Part shown: positions 44,295 to 53,431 of the stretch, in pieces
Layout of the letters: every line of letters starts with the position of its first letter
Position numbering within the stretch: position 1 is the stretch's first letter
NCBI RefSeq assembly: GCF_000526495.1
Contig: NZ_JAGE01000001.1
Location: 2,012,501-2,076,500, forward strand
DNA length: 64,000 nucleotides
Origin: Ruminiclostridium josui JCM 17888
GTDB taxonomy: Bacteria > Bacillota > Clostridia > Acetivibrionales > DSM-1351
Direction: 5' to 3'
Made by a program: the position numbers and the translations under genes
Notes under the pieces: generated by a model
The model's input: the letters and a program-made list of their open reading frames with translations, nothing else
What the model was told of the DNA's origin: nothing
Databases searched by the model: none

Positions 44295-45147
44295 CGATAT
44301 AGAAATAAAAAATCTATGTAAAAACTTTGATACTTTTAAACTAAGTGATATCAGCTTTTCTTTACCCCAAGGATATATTATGGGTTTAGTAGGGCCGAAT
44401 GGTGCAGGAAAAACCACTACTATCAGGCTTATGCTTAACATGATACAAAAGACATCTGGAGATATAAAGATTCTGGGACTGGATAGTGTTGCCGAGCAGA
44501 ATAAGATTAAGGAAAGCATAGGTGCAGTATTTGACACGAATTATTTTGTTCAGGATTGGACTGTAAAAGAAGTTGAGCGCTATGTAGGTATATTTTATAA
44601 TACTTGGGATTCAGCTAAGTATAAATCATTAATAAGCAAATTCGGACTAAGTCCAGATAAAAAGGTAAAAGATCTTTCAAGAGGAATGCAGATGAAGCTG
44701 ATGATTTCCTGTGCATTATCCCACGATGCAAGGCTTTTGATACTAGATGAACCAACTAGTGGACTGGATCCAGTGGCAAGAGACGAGCTCCTTGATATAA
44801 TGACAGAATTCATAGGAGACGGAAAAAGAAGTATACTATTTTCCACTCATATAACATCAGATCTTGATAAAATTGCTGATTACATTACCTTTATAAATCA
44901 GGGATGCCTGTTTTATACGGGAACAAAGGATGAGTTTATTGACAGTTTCAGAATGGTAAAAGGAGACAAAAACCATATTACCACTGAGCAGGAAAATAAA
45001 ATGATTGGCATAAGGAAGTATTCCACAGGTTTTGAGGGATTGGTTAAAACAGAGGACTTAAAGTTTTTCAAAAATCTAGCCTGTGAGCCCGTTTCTATTG
45101 ACGATATAATCGTTTTTACAAACAGAGGAGGTAGAGACAATGACTAA
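44287..45147 (+). CDS. ABC transporter ATP-binding protein
   Basis: About 286 residues. Walker A GPNGAGKTT, signature DLSRGMQMKL, Walker B LLILDEPTSGLDP, H-loop LFSTHITSD. The C-terminal ~70 residues form an extra domain seen in YtrB/BcrA-type exporters. ATG at 44287 has GGAGG 9 bases upstream; an ATG at 44278 is too close to that site. It overlaps the permease gene by 8 bases. Confidence 0.9.
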   Translation: MNNDIEIKNLCKNFDTFKLSDISFSLPQGYIMGLVGPNGAGKTTTIRLMLNMIQKTSGDIKILGLDSVAEQNKIKESIGAVFDTNYFVQDWTVKEVERYVGIFYNTWDSAKYKSLISKFGLSPDKKVKDLSRGMQMKLMISCALSHDARLLILDEPTSGLDPVARDELLDIMTEFIGDGKRSILFSTHITSDLDKIADYITFINQGCLFYTGTKDEFIDSFRMVKGDKNHITTEQENKMIGIRKYSTGFEGLVKTEDLKFFKNLACEPVSIDDIIVFTNRGGRDND

Positions 45148-45793
45148 CATTTTAAAAATTGTAAAATTAGATTTTGCATTAATAAAGCCATATATAAAAA
45201 TTATACTAATTGCAATGTTGTCTCCGCTAATTATAATGTACTCCATGAAGGATATGATTTCGGGGATTTTATTCCTAATGTGTTTTATGGCAATGACCTC
45301 AGGATACACTTTTTCAGTTGCAGAAAAGAATGACCTTGGGAGACTTTACGGACTTCTTCCCATAAGCCGAAACAATATTGTAACTGGGAAGTACCTGTTT
45401 ATAATTATACAAGGAATAGTCTTAAATGTATTAGGGGTATCGGCAAATGCTATTATGTTGACTACTTTAAAAGTAAATTTTACATCTGGTGATATTTTAA
45501 TCGGCATTAGCATAGGCCTGTTAACTTACTCATTCTTTACTGCAGTACAGCTGCCATTCTTCTTTAAATTTGGAGGTATAAAGGGAAGATTCTTTGCATT
45601 CCTGCCTTTTCTAGGAATTTTCTCAATAAGTGAAGTAGCAAAAAGAATGAGTCCTGATAAACTAGAAGAATTATCTTCTATAGCAATATTAAATAATCCG
45701 TATGGAATATTTATATTTAGTATCTTATTTGGTGTACTTTCCTACTGTATATCTATAGGTATATCACAAAGAATATTTTGCAGATTGGAATAA
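45140..45793 (+). CDS. ABC-2 type exporter permease
   Basis: 217 residues with six hydrophobic segments, e.g. IKIILIAMLSPLIIMYSM and the C-terminal NPYGIFIFSILFGVLSYCISIGIS. The segment EKNDLGRLYGLLPISRNNIVTGKYLF is a typical cytoplasmic loop of this family. Last gene of the GntR operon. A G/C-rich stem ACCGGG (45802-45807) / CCCGGT (45837-45842) follows but without a T-run. Confidence 0.85.
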   Translation: MTNILKIVKLDFALIKPYIKIILIAMLSPLIIMYSMKDMISGILFLMCFMAMTSGYTFSVAEKNDLGRLYGLLPISRNNIVTGKYLFIIIQGIVLNVLGVSANAIMLTTLKVNFTSGDILIGISIGLLTYSFFTAVQLPFFFKFGGIKGRFFAFLPFLGIFSISEVAKRMSPDKLEELSSIAILNNPYGIFIFSILFGVLSYCISIGISQRIFCRLE

Positions 45794-45992
45794 AATAAAG
45801 TACCGGGCTGCATGAAATTATGTTCTGTTACCGCAACCCGGTCAAAAGGATGTATAGGACAAAGAAGTAGAGGGTGGCGTCCAAAAGGGCAAGTTCCTAC
45901 TGATACACATTTGCTGTGCCATTAATAAGCATAACTTAAAATTATGACTATTTTATTGAAATTTTGTGAAGAAATTATGTCAGGAAAAAGGC

Positions 45993-46021
45993 TTGAAACC
46001 GTTTAGGTTTACGTGTACAAT
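45993..46021 (+). promoter_or_regulatory. Promoter of tRNA-Ser
   Basis: TTGAAA (45993-45998), 17 bases, TACAAT (46016-46021), about 16 bases ahead of the tRNA. Confidence 0.75.
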
Positions 46022-46037
46022 ATTACATGTATTCCGT

Positions 46038-46129
46038 GGAGAAGTACCCAAGTGGTTGAAGGGTCCGCACTCGAAATGCGGTAGGCGGTTAATAGCCGTG
46101 CAAGAGTTCAAATCTCTTCTTCTCCGCCA
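46038..46129 (+). tRNA. tRNA-Ser (anticodon CGA)
   Basis: 92 bases including encoded CCA. Acceptor GGAGAAG pairs with CTTCTCC, anticodon stem CCGCA/TGCGG with loop CTCGAAA giving anticodon CGA (reads UCG), a long variable arm typical of class II tRNA-Ser, and a TTCAAAT T-loop. It lies between its own promoter and terminator. Confidence 0.97.
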
Positions 46130-46170
46130 AAAAGGTAGTAGATTTTATTATTAAATCTGCTACCTTTTTT
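46129..46170 (+). terminator. Terminator of tRNA-Ser
   Basis: AAAAAGGTAG-AGATTT pairs with AAATCT-CTACCTTTTTT, one mismatch on each side. Confidence 0.95.
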
Positions 46171-46271
46171 GTTTTTGGGGCTGTTACGCCATTGCAAAAA
46201 TATTTTTGAAAATCTTTAAATTAGGGGTTGAAGTATAACTAACACTTTGCAGAATATATATCGGGCCCTCG

Positions 46272-46520
46272 ATGGAAAATTTATATGGAGGTTCAGATAA
46301 TGAACAATATAAAAGTAAAGAGAGCAGTGATTTTGGTTTTGAGAATACAGAAATACAAAGACTGTGGACAAAAGTAGATGTGCGAAATATTGCATCCTGT
46401 AGAATGCTGGAGAAGTGTGGCTACACTAAGGAAGGTCTAATCAGACAAGGAAAAATGGTAAATACATGGTGTGACTATTATATATATGGAATTCTTTCCT
46501 CTGATATGAAGCCGAGATAA
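46272..46520 (+). pseudogene. C-terminal remnant of a GNAT acetyltransferase
   Basis: The last ~60 residues match the end of RimJ/RimL-type N-acetyltransferases: VDVRNIASCRMLEKCGYTKEGLIRQ and the terminal TWCDYYIYGILSSD. The N-terminal two thirds, including most of the acetyl-CoA site, is absent; the first ~20 codons are unrelated. Probably a remnant, perhaps cut during the same rearrangements that left the 447-bp repeat element directly downstream. Confidence 0.75.
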
Positions 46521-46620
46521 GTTAGGGATAAAAAAAGAATATGCCACACGGTTTTAATGCCTGTATGCCATATTCTTTCTGAAGTTTGCGCATGTAACGC
46601 ATATGAAATTAAGACCTTCC

Positions 46621-47067
46621 TATCTGGATTATTTTGGGTGGTAAGCCAAAATAAAAAATACAATAAACTTGGCTAAATGATTCTGAAGTACGCAATATTT
46701 ATAATATTTACAAAGTCATATTAAAGTAGAATGAATAATCTAAATGAATTTACGTCGTTCAAGTGAAAATAAAATCGGGATTATACTTAACTGAGGTATA
46801 ATTTTTATATTCTGACTTGAGTCTTTTTACCCAGCTTTACTAGATGTCATAACCAAGGATGCTTCGCTGGATTATGCGGCATTGCAAATGTTTTTAGCAA
46901 CTTACCGCCCGACGATAATACACTCTGCAATATGGGGTTCTAATGATCACCTTATCCTTCTTTAATATTTTGCTGCAAAAACTATGACTATCTTTGTGTG
47001 AAAAAAATAACATCGCATATTACATATTAAATATGATTAATCCTTACCACCCAAAATAATCCAGATA
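46621..47067. repeat. 447-bp non-coding element with 25-bp perfect terminal inverted repeats
   Basis: Positions 46621-46645 (start TATCTGGATTATTTTGGG) are the exact reverse complement of 47043-47067. The interior has no ORF with a ribosome site. This has the form of a MITE or internally deleted insertion sequence. No target duplication is evident at the outer flanks. Confidence 0.7.
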
Positions 47068-47114
47068 AAGAAAATCATATATCATAGCTAATTTAAATAT
47101 CTGCAAATGAGAAA

Positions 47115-47558
47115 TTACAAATACAATCCATAATTATATGTTTTGTTTATAGTTTCCACTGATACACCATTTACCACAGCCTGATAAGTAGTAACCAACC
47201 TGTATGAGTATCCGTGATCTACAATGCATGTTCTGCTTAAAGCACCATAGTATGTATAAGAGATTTCTGTAAAGGTCTCCTGAGTTACCCAACTACCATT
47301 TTGGTATTTTTGAAGCTTTGCGACTATTATTACCTCTGTTATGTTTGGAGTTGCTCTTATAGAGGAAGAACAAGTCGCAACACCATTGGATATACTTACA
47401 TTTTCCGATGTAGAACTTATATACAGATTTAAAGGCTGAGTTATTATTTCTATGTTGTCTGACTCAACTGATGCATATATCGTATTAGCCGACACAGGTA
47501 TCACCAAGGAAAATACACAGAGCAACACAATAAAATGTTTAAAAAAAGCGTATTTCAT
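47115..47558 (-). CDS. Small secreted protein of unknown function
   Basis: About 147 residues with a signal peptide (MKYAFFKHFIVLLCVFSLVIPVSANTIYAS). The mature part is Ser/Thr/Tyr-rich and probably all-beta: it alternates short strands such as VIIVAKLQKYQNGSWVTQE and YRLVTTYQAVVNG. Two Cys (VATCSSS, SRTCIVD) could form a disulphide. Start at 47558 follows GAGGGGGTTG; the in-frame upstream codons pass through a hairpin. It is third in the ECF cassette and probably its target. No family recognised. Confidence 0.75.
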   Translation of the reverse strand: MKYAFFKHFIVLLCVFSLVIPVSANTIYASVESDNIEIITQPLNLYISSTSENVSISNGVATCSSSIRATPNITEVIIVAKLQKYQNGSWVTQETFTEISYTYYGALSRTCIVDHGYSYRLVTTYQAVVNGVSVETINKTYNYGLYL

Positions 47559-47565
47559 AAAACAA

Positions 47566-47606
47566 CCCCCTCTCTCATTTATATATATAACGAATGAGAG
47601 AGGGGG
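47566..47606 (-). promoter_or_regulatory. 14-bp hairpin masking the ribosome site of the secreted-protein gene
   Basis: CCCCCTCTCTCATT (47566-47579) pairs perfectly with AATGAGAGAGGGGG (47593-47606). In the minus-strand mRNA the arm next to the ATG contains the Shine-Dalgarno. TTGTTTT follows, so it may also act as an attenuator after the anti-sigma gene. Confidence 0.7.
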
Positions 47607-47641
47607 GGTGTGACACATAAAATGCTATTTTTTTAAAAAAA

Positions 47642-48322
47642 TTATTTGATTTTGACATTTTGTACAATTTTTAGTGCAACATTGTAATCTATATTCCCTG
47701 TTAAGTTCCAGACTTGGTGTCTTTTGTTATCAAAAACTACAATATTTACAAAATCGCTTTTCTTTGCAATAACGGCTTTAAGGCCTTGTATTTTGGTTTT
47801 GGTTACTTTGGCATTTTCAGTATCCATTGAAAAATTTATTCCATTTTTATAATACTCCAGTGTAAATGTAAAGCTATGACCGGAATTATCCTTATAGGCT
47901 TCTGTTTTTATATTTGCGGCTATCTGTGTATCTTGCAAAGTATAATTTTCGGGAACATAATTTAATATAAAATCATTGGTAGTAAATTGAATTTCGCCGT
48001 TATCTGACCTTATAATGAAGTCTGTCATCTCATTATAAACGTTAACAATAAAGGTAATCATCGGTTCACGGATTGCAGGCACGCTCATTGCACATATTAA
48101 AATAGTAAGGATTATTACTATGGGAATGAGAATCCGTTTTCTAAAACTATTAATAGGTAAATACTCATCGTGTGATCTGAGAATCATTTTTTTACGTTTT
48201 GTATAACTTCTTGAGAACTTATGCAAAGGGCTCATATATAGATCCAATTCAGATGATAAATTTTTTTGAGTATCTTTTGCAACAGAAATCAAAACGTCCT
48301 GCAACGTCTTTGGTGAACTCAT
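47642..48322 (-). CDS. Membrane anti-sigma factor with DUF4367-like domain
   Basis: 226 residues: a cytoplasmic N-terminal ~60 residues, one membrane segment (about 65-83: RILIPIVIILTILICAMSV) and an external C-terminal domain with FTTNDFILNYVPENYTLQD and a TKIQGLKAVIAKKSDFVNIVVFDN core typical of DUF4367/anti-sigma sensor domains. Its start overlaps the end of the sigma gene by four bases. No zinc-finger motif is present, unlike the island anti-sigma. Confidence 0.8.
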   Translation of the reverse strand: MSSPKTLQDVLISVAKDTQKNLSSELDLYMSPLHKFSRSYTKRKKMILRSHDEYLPINSFRKRILIPIVIILTILICAMSVPAIREPMITFIVNVYNEMTDFIIRSDNGEIQFTTNDFILNYVPENYTLQDTQIAANIKTEAYKDNSGHSFTFTLEYYKNGINFSMDTENAKVTKTKIQGLKAVIAKKSDFVNIVVFDNKRHQVWNLTGNIDYNVALKIVQNVKIK

Positions 48323-48864
48323 TTATTTTCCTCCTCAATTATTTTTCTTATGGCCTTTTTAGCCCGACTAAGACGTTGTCGTACAGCGTCGCCTGAAATA
48401 CACAAAATATCTGCTATTTCATTGTTTGTCAAATCATATAAATGCTTTAGCATAATAATATCCAGATAATCCTTATTTAACTTGTTAAGTTTTATCTTCA
48501 GTTCGTTAAAGCTTTCGTCAGCAATAATATGATCTAGAGGTAATTCACCTGTATCAACCTCCTCAGGCAGCACAGTTTTTTCATTAACATACTGCTTGTC
48601 TCGCTTGCGATAAATATCTATGGCCGTGCTTTTGATAATAATAACGATTAAAGCCTTTGTTTTGTGACATTGAATATCCGAAATATTAGGAATATAATTT
48701 ATAATCTTTAATAGTGCATCATGTACTGCATCCTCTGCAAGATAGCGGTCTCTTAGAATACTAAAGGCAACATTGTACATTGCGTTTTCATAATATGTAT
48801 AAAGAGCAGTAAACTTATTTCTCTCTTCTTCTGTTTCGAGAACTGATAGAAAAAATTCCAGCAA
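48319..48864 (-). CDS. ECF-type RNA polymerase sigma factor
   Basis: 181 residues. Region 2: YYENAMYNVAFSILRDRYLAEDAVHDALLKI and ALIVIIIKSTAIDIYRKR; region 4: YLDIIMLKHLYDLTNNEIADILCISGDAVRQRLSRAKKAIRK. TTG start behind a run of six G. Overlaps the anti-sigma gene. It is divergent from the DUF4352 lipoprotein gene, which has its own sigma-A promoter. Confidence 0.9.
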   Translation of the reverse strand: MLEFFLSVLETEEERNKFTALYTYYENAMYNVAFSILRDRYLAEDAVHDALLKIINYIPNISDIQCHKTKALIVIIIKSTAIDIYRKRDKQYVNEKTVLPEEVDTGELPLDHIIADESFNELKIKLNKLNKDYLDIIMLKHLYDLTNNEIADILCISGDAVRQRLSRAKKAIRKIIEEENK

Positions 48865-48961
48865 AATAATCCCCCCTATTTATTTGTTAAAATATGAACA
48901 AACATACTAAATTTACAATATTTTATTAATTTTTACAATGATAAAATTAATATATCTTTTA

Positions 48962-48990
48962 TTGACATATTACATATTATGGTGTATTAT
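48962..48990 (+). promoter_or_regulatory. Promoter of the DUF4352 lipoprotein gene
   Basis: Perfect TTGACA (48962-48967), 17-base spacer, TATTAT (48985-48990). Confidence 0.8.
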
Positions 48991-49048
48991 GTAACGAGTT
49001 TTAAATATGGATTAAGATTACACAAGGGCATAACAAAGAGGACAATCT

Positions 49049-49645
49049 ATGAAGAGGAGTTTTTTATTATTTTTTGCTGCCGTTATCGTTTCAGCATTAT
49101 GTGCTTGCGAATCAGTATCAAATTTTAAAGACAATTCAGTAGAAACATCATCTGCAACAACCACACATAACAGTTTATCAGAAGATAACATTCCAAGCGT
49201 TGATTCCAACATAAAAAAATCACATAAAACAACCGTAGAAAATGAAGATTGGATAATAGTAGATAAAAGCGTAACCGTAAAAGGATTGAATTACATTATA
49301 AATGCATATAAAAAAAGTGAGAGATCTGAACTATTTGAGGCAGACGAAGGAAAAACGTTTTTGCTGATTGATATAACCGTTAAAAATAATTCAAAGAAAA
49401 CAGCAACTATAAGTTCAAATACAATGTTCGACCTTACAGACAGGTTTGGAACATCCTATAATACGTCATTAGGAGCTCTTTCGTGTCTTGAAGATGAAAA
49501 AATGGAGCAATTGGACGGACAAATAGCAGCAGGTTCTGAGTTCAGGGGAGGCATTGCATTTGAAATACCAAAAGTCACAAAAGGTTTGAGGTTAATTATT
49601 CAAGGGCCTGCAGGAGATGGCCGTTCCCCGGTAATACTCTACTAG
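49049..49645 (+). CDS. Lipoprotein with DUF4352-like domain
   Basis: 198 residues. Signal MKRSFLLFFAAVIVSALCACES with lipobox LCAC (lipidated Cys near residue 20), then a ~50-residue Ser/Thr/Asn-rich linker and an immunoglobulin-like DUF4352 domain (EADEGKTFLLIDITVKNNSKKTATIS ... GGIAFEIPK). Such proteins sit on the outer face of the membrane; their role is not settled. AAGAGGA precedes the ATG. Confidence 0.8.
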   Translation: MKRSFLLFFAAVIVSALCACESVSNFKDNSVETSSATTTHNSLSEDNIPSVDSNIKKSHKTTVENEDWIIVDKSVTVKGLNYIINAYKKSERSELFEADEGKTFLLIDITVKNNSKKTATISSNTMFDLTDRFGTSYNTSLGALSCLEDEKMEQLDGQIAAGSEFRGGIAFEIPKVTKGLRLIIQGPAGDGRSPVILY

Positions 49646-49756
49646 ATTAAAACATATTACCCCTAAAGCTATTTTAAACAGATGCTAGTATATAATTGTT
49701 ATATAATATATCATGATTCTAAAAGGCATCTGCATAGAAAGTAGGGAGGGGTTTTT

Positions 49757-51085
49757 GTGCGTAAAATCAAATATAAGAACAGACGTAGAAAGTTTTTAAC
49801 AATATTTATAGTAGTTTTTCTGGTTGCCGTAGCAGCTGTGTCAGGATATGTTGCTCTGTTTTATGGCAGTAATAGCCATGGGAGCCACAGCAACGGAGAT
49901 AAAAACAGTGGTTCTTATATTTCACATCAATCCAATACCGAAGAAACATCTACATCGCCGTCCCCTGTTAATACTTCAAAGGCACAGGTTCAAGAAGATG
50001 ATAAACTTAGGGAACAGATTAGAGGGATGAGTCTAAATGAAAAAATCGGCCAAATGGTACTAGTCGGATTAGATGGATATTCAGCAGATGAACATGCAAG
50101 GCAAATGATAGAAGAATATAATGTGGGAGGATTTATCCTCTTTAAAAGTAATATTCAAAATTCCAACCAGACGCTTGAATTGCTAAATTCCTTAAAAAAT
50201 ATAAATCAAATAAACAAGGTACCTTTATTTCTTTCAGTAGATGAAGAAGGAGGAAGAGTTTCCAGGCTTCCTGACGAATTTCTTAAACTTCCCCCAAATA
50301 AAATTATTGGTAAGCGCAATGACAGTTCTGTGTCATATCAAGTGGGTAGTATTATTGGTGAGGAACTAAAGTCCTTTGGAATGAATATGAATTTTGCACC
50401 GGTGCTTGACATTAACAGCAACCCGAAGAATCCGGTTATAGGAGACAGATCCTTTGGGACAAATCCAGACTTGGTAAGTAAACTTGGAGTGCAGACTATG
50501 CAGGGTTTGCTGTCACAAAACATTATTTCTGTTGTAAAGCATTTTCCCGGACATGGGGATACATCAACAGATTCTCATGCGGGACTTCCAAGGGTTAATA
50601 ACGATATAAAAAGACTTCGGAGCTTTGAGCTAAAGCCTTTTGCTGCCGCAATAGAAAATGGGGCAGAGGTTGTAATGGTAGCACATATACTTTTACCCAA
50701 AATAGATTCTGAAAACCCGGCGTCTTTTTCCAAAACCATTATCTCTGACATTCTTAGAAAAGAGATGAATTATGATGGCGTTGTTATTACGGATGATTTT
50801 ACAATGGGAGCAATAGTAAAAAACTATAATATCGGTCAGGCAGCAGTAAAATCAATACTTGCAGGAAGCGATATAGTCCTTGTGTGCCATGATTTTGATA
50901 AACAGCAAGCAGTAATTTCTGCTCTGATAAATGCCGCTGAGTCAGGACAATTACCTATGGATAGGATTGACCAGAGTGTTACTAGAATATTGAAGTTAAA
51001 GCAGGAGCACCAAATTACTGATGAACCTTTAAATGCAGTAAATACTGAGTCAATAAACAATAAAATAAGAGCTTTGCTAGAATAG
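49757..51085 (+). CDS. nagZ: GH3 beta-N-acetylhexosaminidase, NagZ type
   Basis: 442 residues. One N-terminal membrane segment (residues about 12-33), a Ser/Thr/Pro-rich linker, and a GH3 N-terminal barrel from about 85. The NagZ signatures KHFPGHGDTSTDSHAGLP and VITDDFTMGAI are present, and the GH3 C-terminal domain is missing, as in NagZ. It is probably anchored outside and removes GlcNAc from muropeptides or from chitin-like material. GTG start with GGGAGGGG upstream. Confidence 0.9.
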   Translation: MRKIKYKNRRRKFLTIFIVVFLVAVAAVSGYVALFYGSNSHGSHSNGDKNSGSYISHQSNTEETSTSPSPVNTSKAQVQEDDKLREQIRGMSLNEKIGQMVLVGLDGYSADEHARQMIEEYNVGGFILFKSNIQNSNQTLELLNSLKNINQINKVPLFLSVDEEGGRVSRLPDEFLKLPPNKIIGKRNDSSVSYQVGSIIGEELKSFGMNMNFAPVLDINSNPKNPVIGDRSFGTNPDLVSKLGVQTMQGLLSQNIISVVKHFPGHGDTSTDSHAGLPRVNNDIKRLRSFELKPFAAAIENGAEVVMVAHILLPKIDSENPASFSKTIISDILRKEMNYDGVVITDDFTMGAIVKNYNIGQAAVKSILAGSDIVLVCHDFDKQQAVISALINAAESGQLPMDRIDQSVTRILKLKQEHQITDEPLNAVNTESINNKIRALLE

Positions 51086-51183
51086 CATATTTTGTAGTTT
51101 ATTGTTTAAAAAAGTACTTTAAATGAGTATCTGCGTCTGATATAATAACTATACTTATTTAACATATTAAAGGAGGAAAGTTA

Positions 51184-52746
51184 ATGGGGGCTGATACAAC
51201 CAAAATTTTCATTGCTATGTGCTCTTATATGGTATTGGTTATTGGTATTGGGATTTATTTTGCAAAGCGTGCTAACGAGAGCAGTGAAAACTATTTTATA
51301 GGTGGCAGGTCACTAGGACCGTGGGTGGCGGCCATGAGTGCGGAAGCTTCGGACATGAGCGGATGGCTCTTGATGGGTCTGCCGGGGGTAGCATACTGGT
51401 GCGGACTTAGTGATGCCATATGGACGGCAATAGGTCTAGCAGTTGGAACATACATAAACTGGCTGCTTGTAGCAAAAAGGCTTAGAAGATATTCAGCTTT
51501 AGCAGGAGATTCGATTACAATTCCAGATTATTTCAGTAACAGATTCAAGGAAAAAAGAAAGGTACTTATGACTATAGCAGCGCTGTTTATACTGGTGTTC
51601 TTTACTGTTTATGCATCAAGCTGCTTTGTAACTGTCGGCAAGCTTTTTAGTACCTTATTTGGCATAAAATATCAGTACATGATGATTGCGGGAGCGGCAT
51701 TTGTTATTATATATACTTTTTTAGGAGGGTTTCTTGCAGAAAGTGTATCAGACTTTATGCAGGGAGTAGTAATGATATTTGCCCTCAGTACTATTCTGAT
51801 AGTGGGAGTGCGTGTCGCAGGAGGTGTTTCCAGTGTTCTTGACAATGCCAGACAAATACCTGGCTTTCTAGATTTCTTTGGGATTGCACAGCCTGAAACA
51901 GTCAATGACGTTCAGCAGTTGGGAAGTGACGGAAAGCCTTTGTTTGGTGATGCCGGGAAATACGGTTTCCTTACAATAATATCAACTTTATCATGGGGAT
52001 TAGGTTATTTCGGAGTACCTCAGGTATTACTTAGATTTATGGCAATCAGAAAAGTTGATGAACTTAGAAAATCAAGAAGGATTGCCACTGTTTGGTGCGT
52101 AATATCACTGTTTGCGGCAGTTGCAATAGGTATAATAGGTAGAAGTCTGTATCCTACCGAATTACTGTCAAAGAGTGCATCTGAAAGCATATTCATAGTA
52201 TTGTCATCCAATTTGCTTCCTGCATTGATAGCAGGCATAGTTATGGCGGGGATTCTTGCAGCTACTATAAGTTCTTCAGATTCCTATCTTCTTATAGCTG
52301 CTTCGGCTTTTTCAAAAAACATTTATCAGGGAATTATGAAGAAGGAGGCCAACGACAAACAGGTTATGCTGGTTTCGCGTATTACACTTGTATTGGTTGC
52401 ACTTATAGGGGTAATCATTGCATTGGATGAAAACAGTATCATATTTAAGGTTGTTGCATTTGCATGGGCAGGATTTGGTGCGACATTTGGGCCTATCATG
52501 CTGTTTTCCTTGTTCTGGAAGAGAACCACAAGATCAGGTGCCATTGCCGGAATGCTTACAGGTGGAGGAATGGTTTTTGTATGGGCACTACTTATAAAGC
52601 CAATAGGCGGAGTTTTTGGTATATATGAACTGTTCCCAGCATTTGTTCTCTCCTGTATTGCCATCGTAGTGTTTTCACTTGTTTCAAAGGCACCATCAAA
52701 AGAAATTCAGGATGATTTTGAACGCGCAAAGACATTAGAATGTTAA
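51184..52746 (+). CDS. putP: Sodium/proline symporter
   Basis: 520 residues, about 13 membrane segments of the SSS family. PutP features are MSAEASDMSGWLLMGLPG in the second helix (Na+ site), YFIGGRSLGPWVAAMS before it, and ISSSDSYLLIAASAF in helix 8 with the Ser pair for Na+. AAGGAGGAAAG lies before the ATG. A TATAAT at 51141-51146 with a weak -35 (TTTAAA) is the likely promoter. Single-gene unit. Confidence 0.93.
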   Translation: MGADTTKIFIAMCSYMVLVIGIGIYFAKRANESSENYFIGGRSLGPWVAAMSAEASDMSGWLLMGLPGVAYWCGLSDAIWTAIGLAVGTYINWLLVAKRLRRYSALAGDSITIPDYFSNRFKEKRKVLMTIAALFILVFFTVYASSCFVTVGKLFSTLFGIKYQYMMIAGAAFVIIYTFLGGFLAESVSDFMQGVVMIFALSTILIVGVRVAGGVSSVLDNARQIPGFLDFFGIAQPETVNDVQQLGSDGKPLFGDAGKYGFLTIISTLSWGLGYFGVPQVLLRFMAIRKVDELRKSRRIATVWCVISLFAAVAIGIIGRSLYPTELLSKSASESIFIVLSSNLLPALIAGIVMAGILAATISSSDSYLLIAASAFSKNIYQGIMKKEANDKQVMLVSRITLVLVALIGVIIALDENSIIFKVVAFAWAGFGATFGPIMLFSLFWKRTTRSGAIAGMLTGGGMVFVWALLIKPIGGVFGIYELFPAFVLSCIAIVVFSLVSKAPSKEIQDDFERAKTLEC

Positions 52747-52782
52747 AAAACCTCAATTGATTTACTTATATTGTTGTTTGCA

Positions 52783-52820
52783 TAAAAAAGACCGTTCTTA
52801 GTTATAAGAGCGGCTTTTTT
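52783..52820 (+). terminator. Terminator of putP
   Basis: AAAAAGACCGTTCTTA pairs with TAAGAGCGGCTTTTTT with two mismatches. Confidence 0.9.
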
Positions 52821-52904
52821 CATATGACTTGCTAATTCGCATATACTATTATTTTATGATATCCTGTTAGGGACAAATTAATTAATAGCCGGAGGAACTG
52901 TACA

Positions 52905-53381
52905 TTGGACGGAAAAAGAGATGAGAATACAAATTGGTGTCAATCCGTAGGAGGAATCGTACTAAAGGGAAACGAAGTTCTCTTAGTTAGACACACATAT
53001 GGAGCAGGTAAGGGAAAACTTATTATTCCCGGCGGATATGTTAAAATCAACGAAACACCCCAGGAAGCATTATGCAGAGAAGTTTTAGAGGAAACTACCG
53101 TTATCGCGAAACCAACTAGGCTGGTAGGTGTACGATTTAACTTAAAAGACTGGTACGCAGTGTTCCTGATGGACTATATAGAAGGAACACCAAATTCAGA
53201 CAATAGAGAAAACAGTGAGGCTTTGTTTATGGATATAAACGAAGCGATAAAATCTCCTGATGTACCTGACTTGACAAGAGTAATCCTGAAAGGGGTTATA
53301 GAAAACAAAGATAATGCACTTGAAAATAAGCCTTTTGTTTCTCGTGAAAAACATGGGGAATACTCATTTTATGGGATTTAA
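52905..53381 (+). CDS. Nudix hydrolase
   Basis: 158 residues. The Nudix box reads GGYVKINETPQEALCREVLEET followed by T in place of the usual G, with the REVLEE metal ligands intact. N-terminal CQSVGGIVLKGNEVLLVRHT is typical. The TTG start lies 10 bases after CCGGAGGA. Single gene between terminators. It would cleave a nucleoside-diphosphate derivative; exact substrate unknown. Confidence 0.88.
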   Translation: MDGKRDENTNWCQSVGGIVLKGNEVLLVRHTYGAGKGKLIIPGGYVKINETPQEALCREVLEETTVIAKPTRLVGVRFNLKDWYAVFLMDYIEGTPNSDNRENSEALFMDINEAIKSPDVPDLTRVILKGVIENKDNALENKPFVSREKHGEYSFYGI

Positions 53382-53403
53382 TAAGAGTAAACCTGGGATA
53401 TGG

Positions 53404-53428
53404 GTTGCTTTACAGCAACTATTTTTTT
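53404..53428 (+). terminator. Terminator of the Nudix gene
   Basis: GTTGCT TTAC AGCAAC followed by TATTTTTTT. Confidence 0.85.
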
Positions 53429-53431
53429 ATG

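Noticed and set aside
45966-46154. 62-codon frame over the tRNA-Ser gene
   Set aside because: It is the tRNA and its promoter read as protein.
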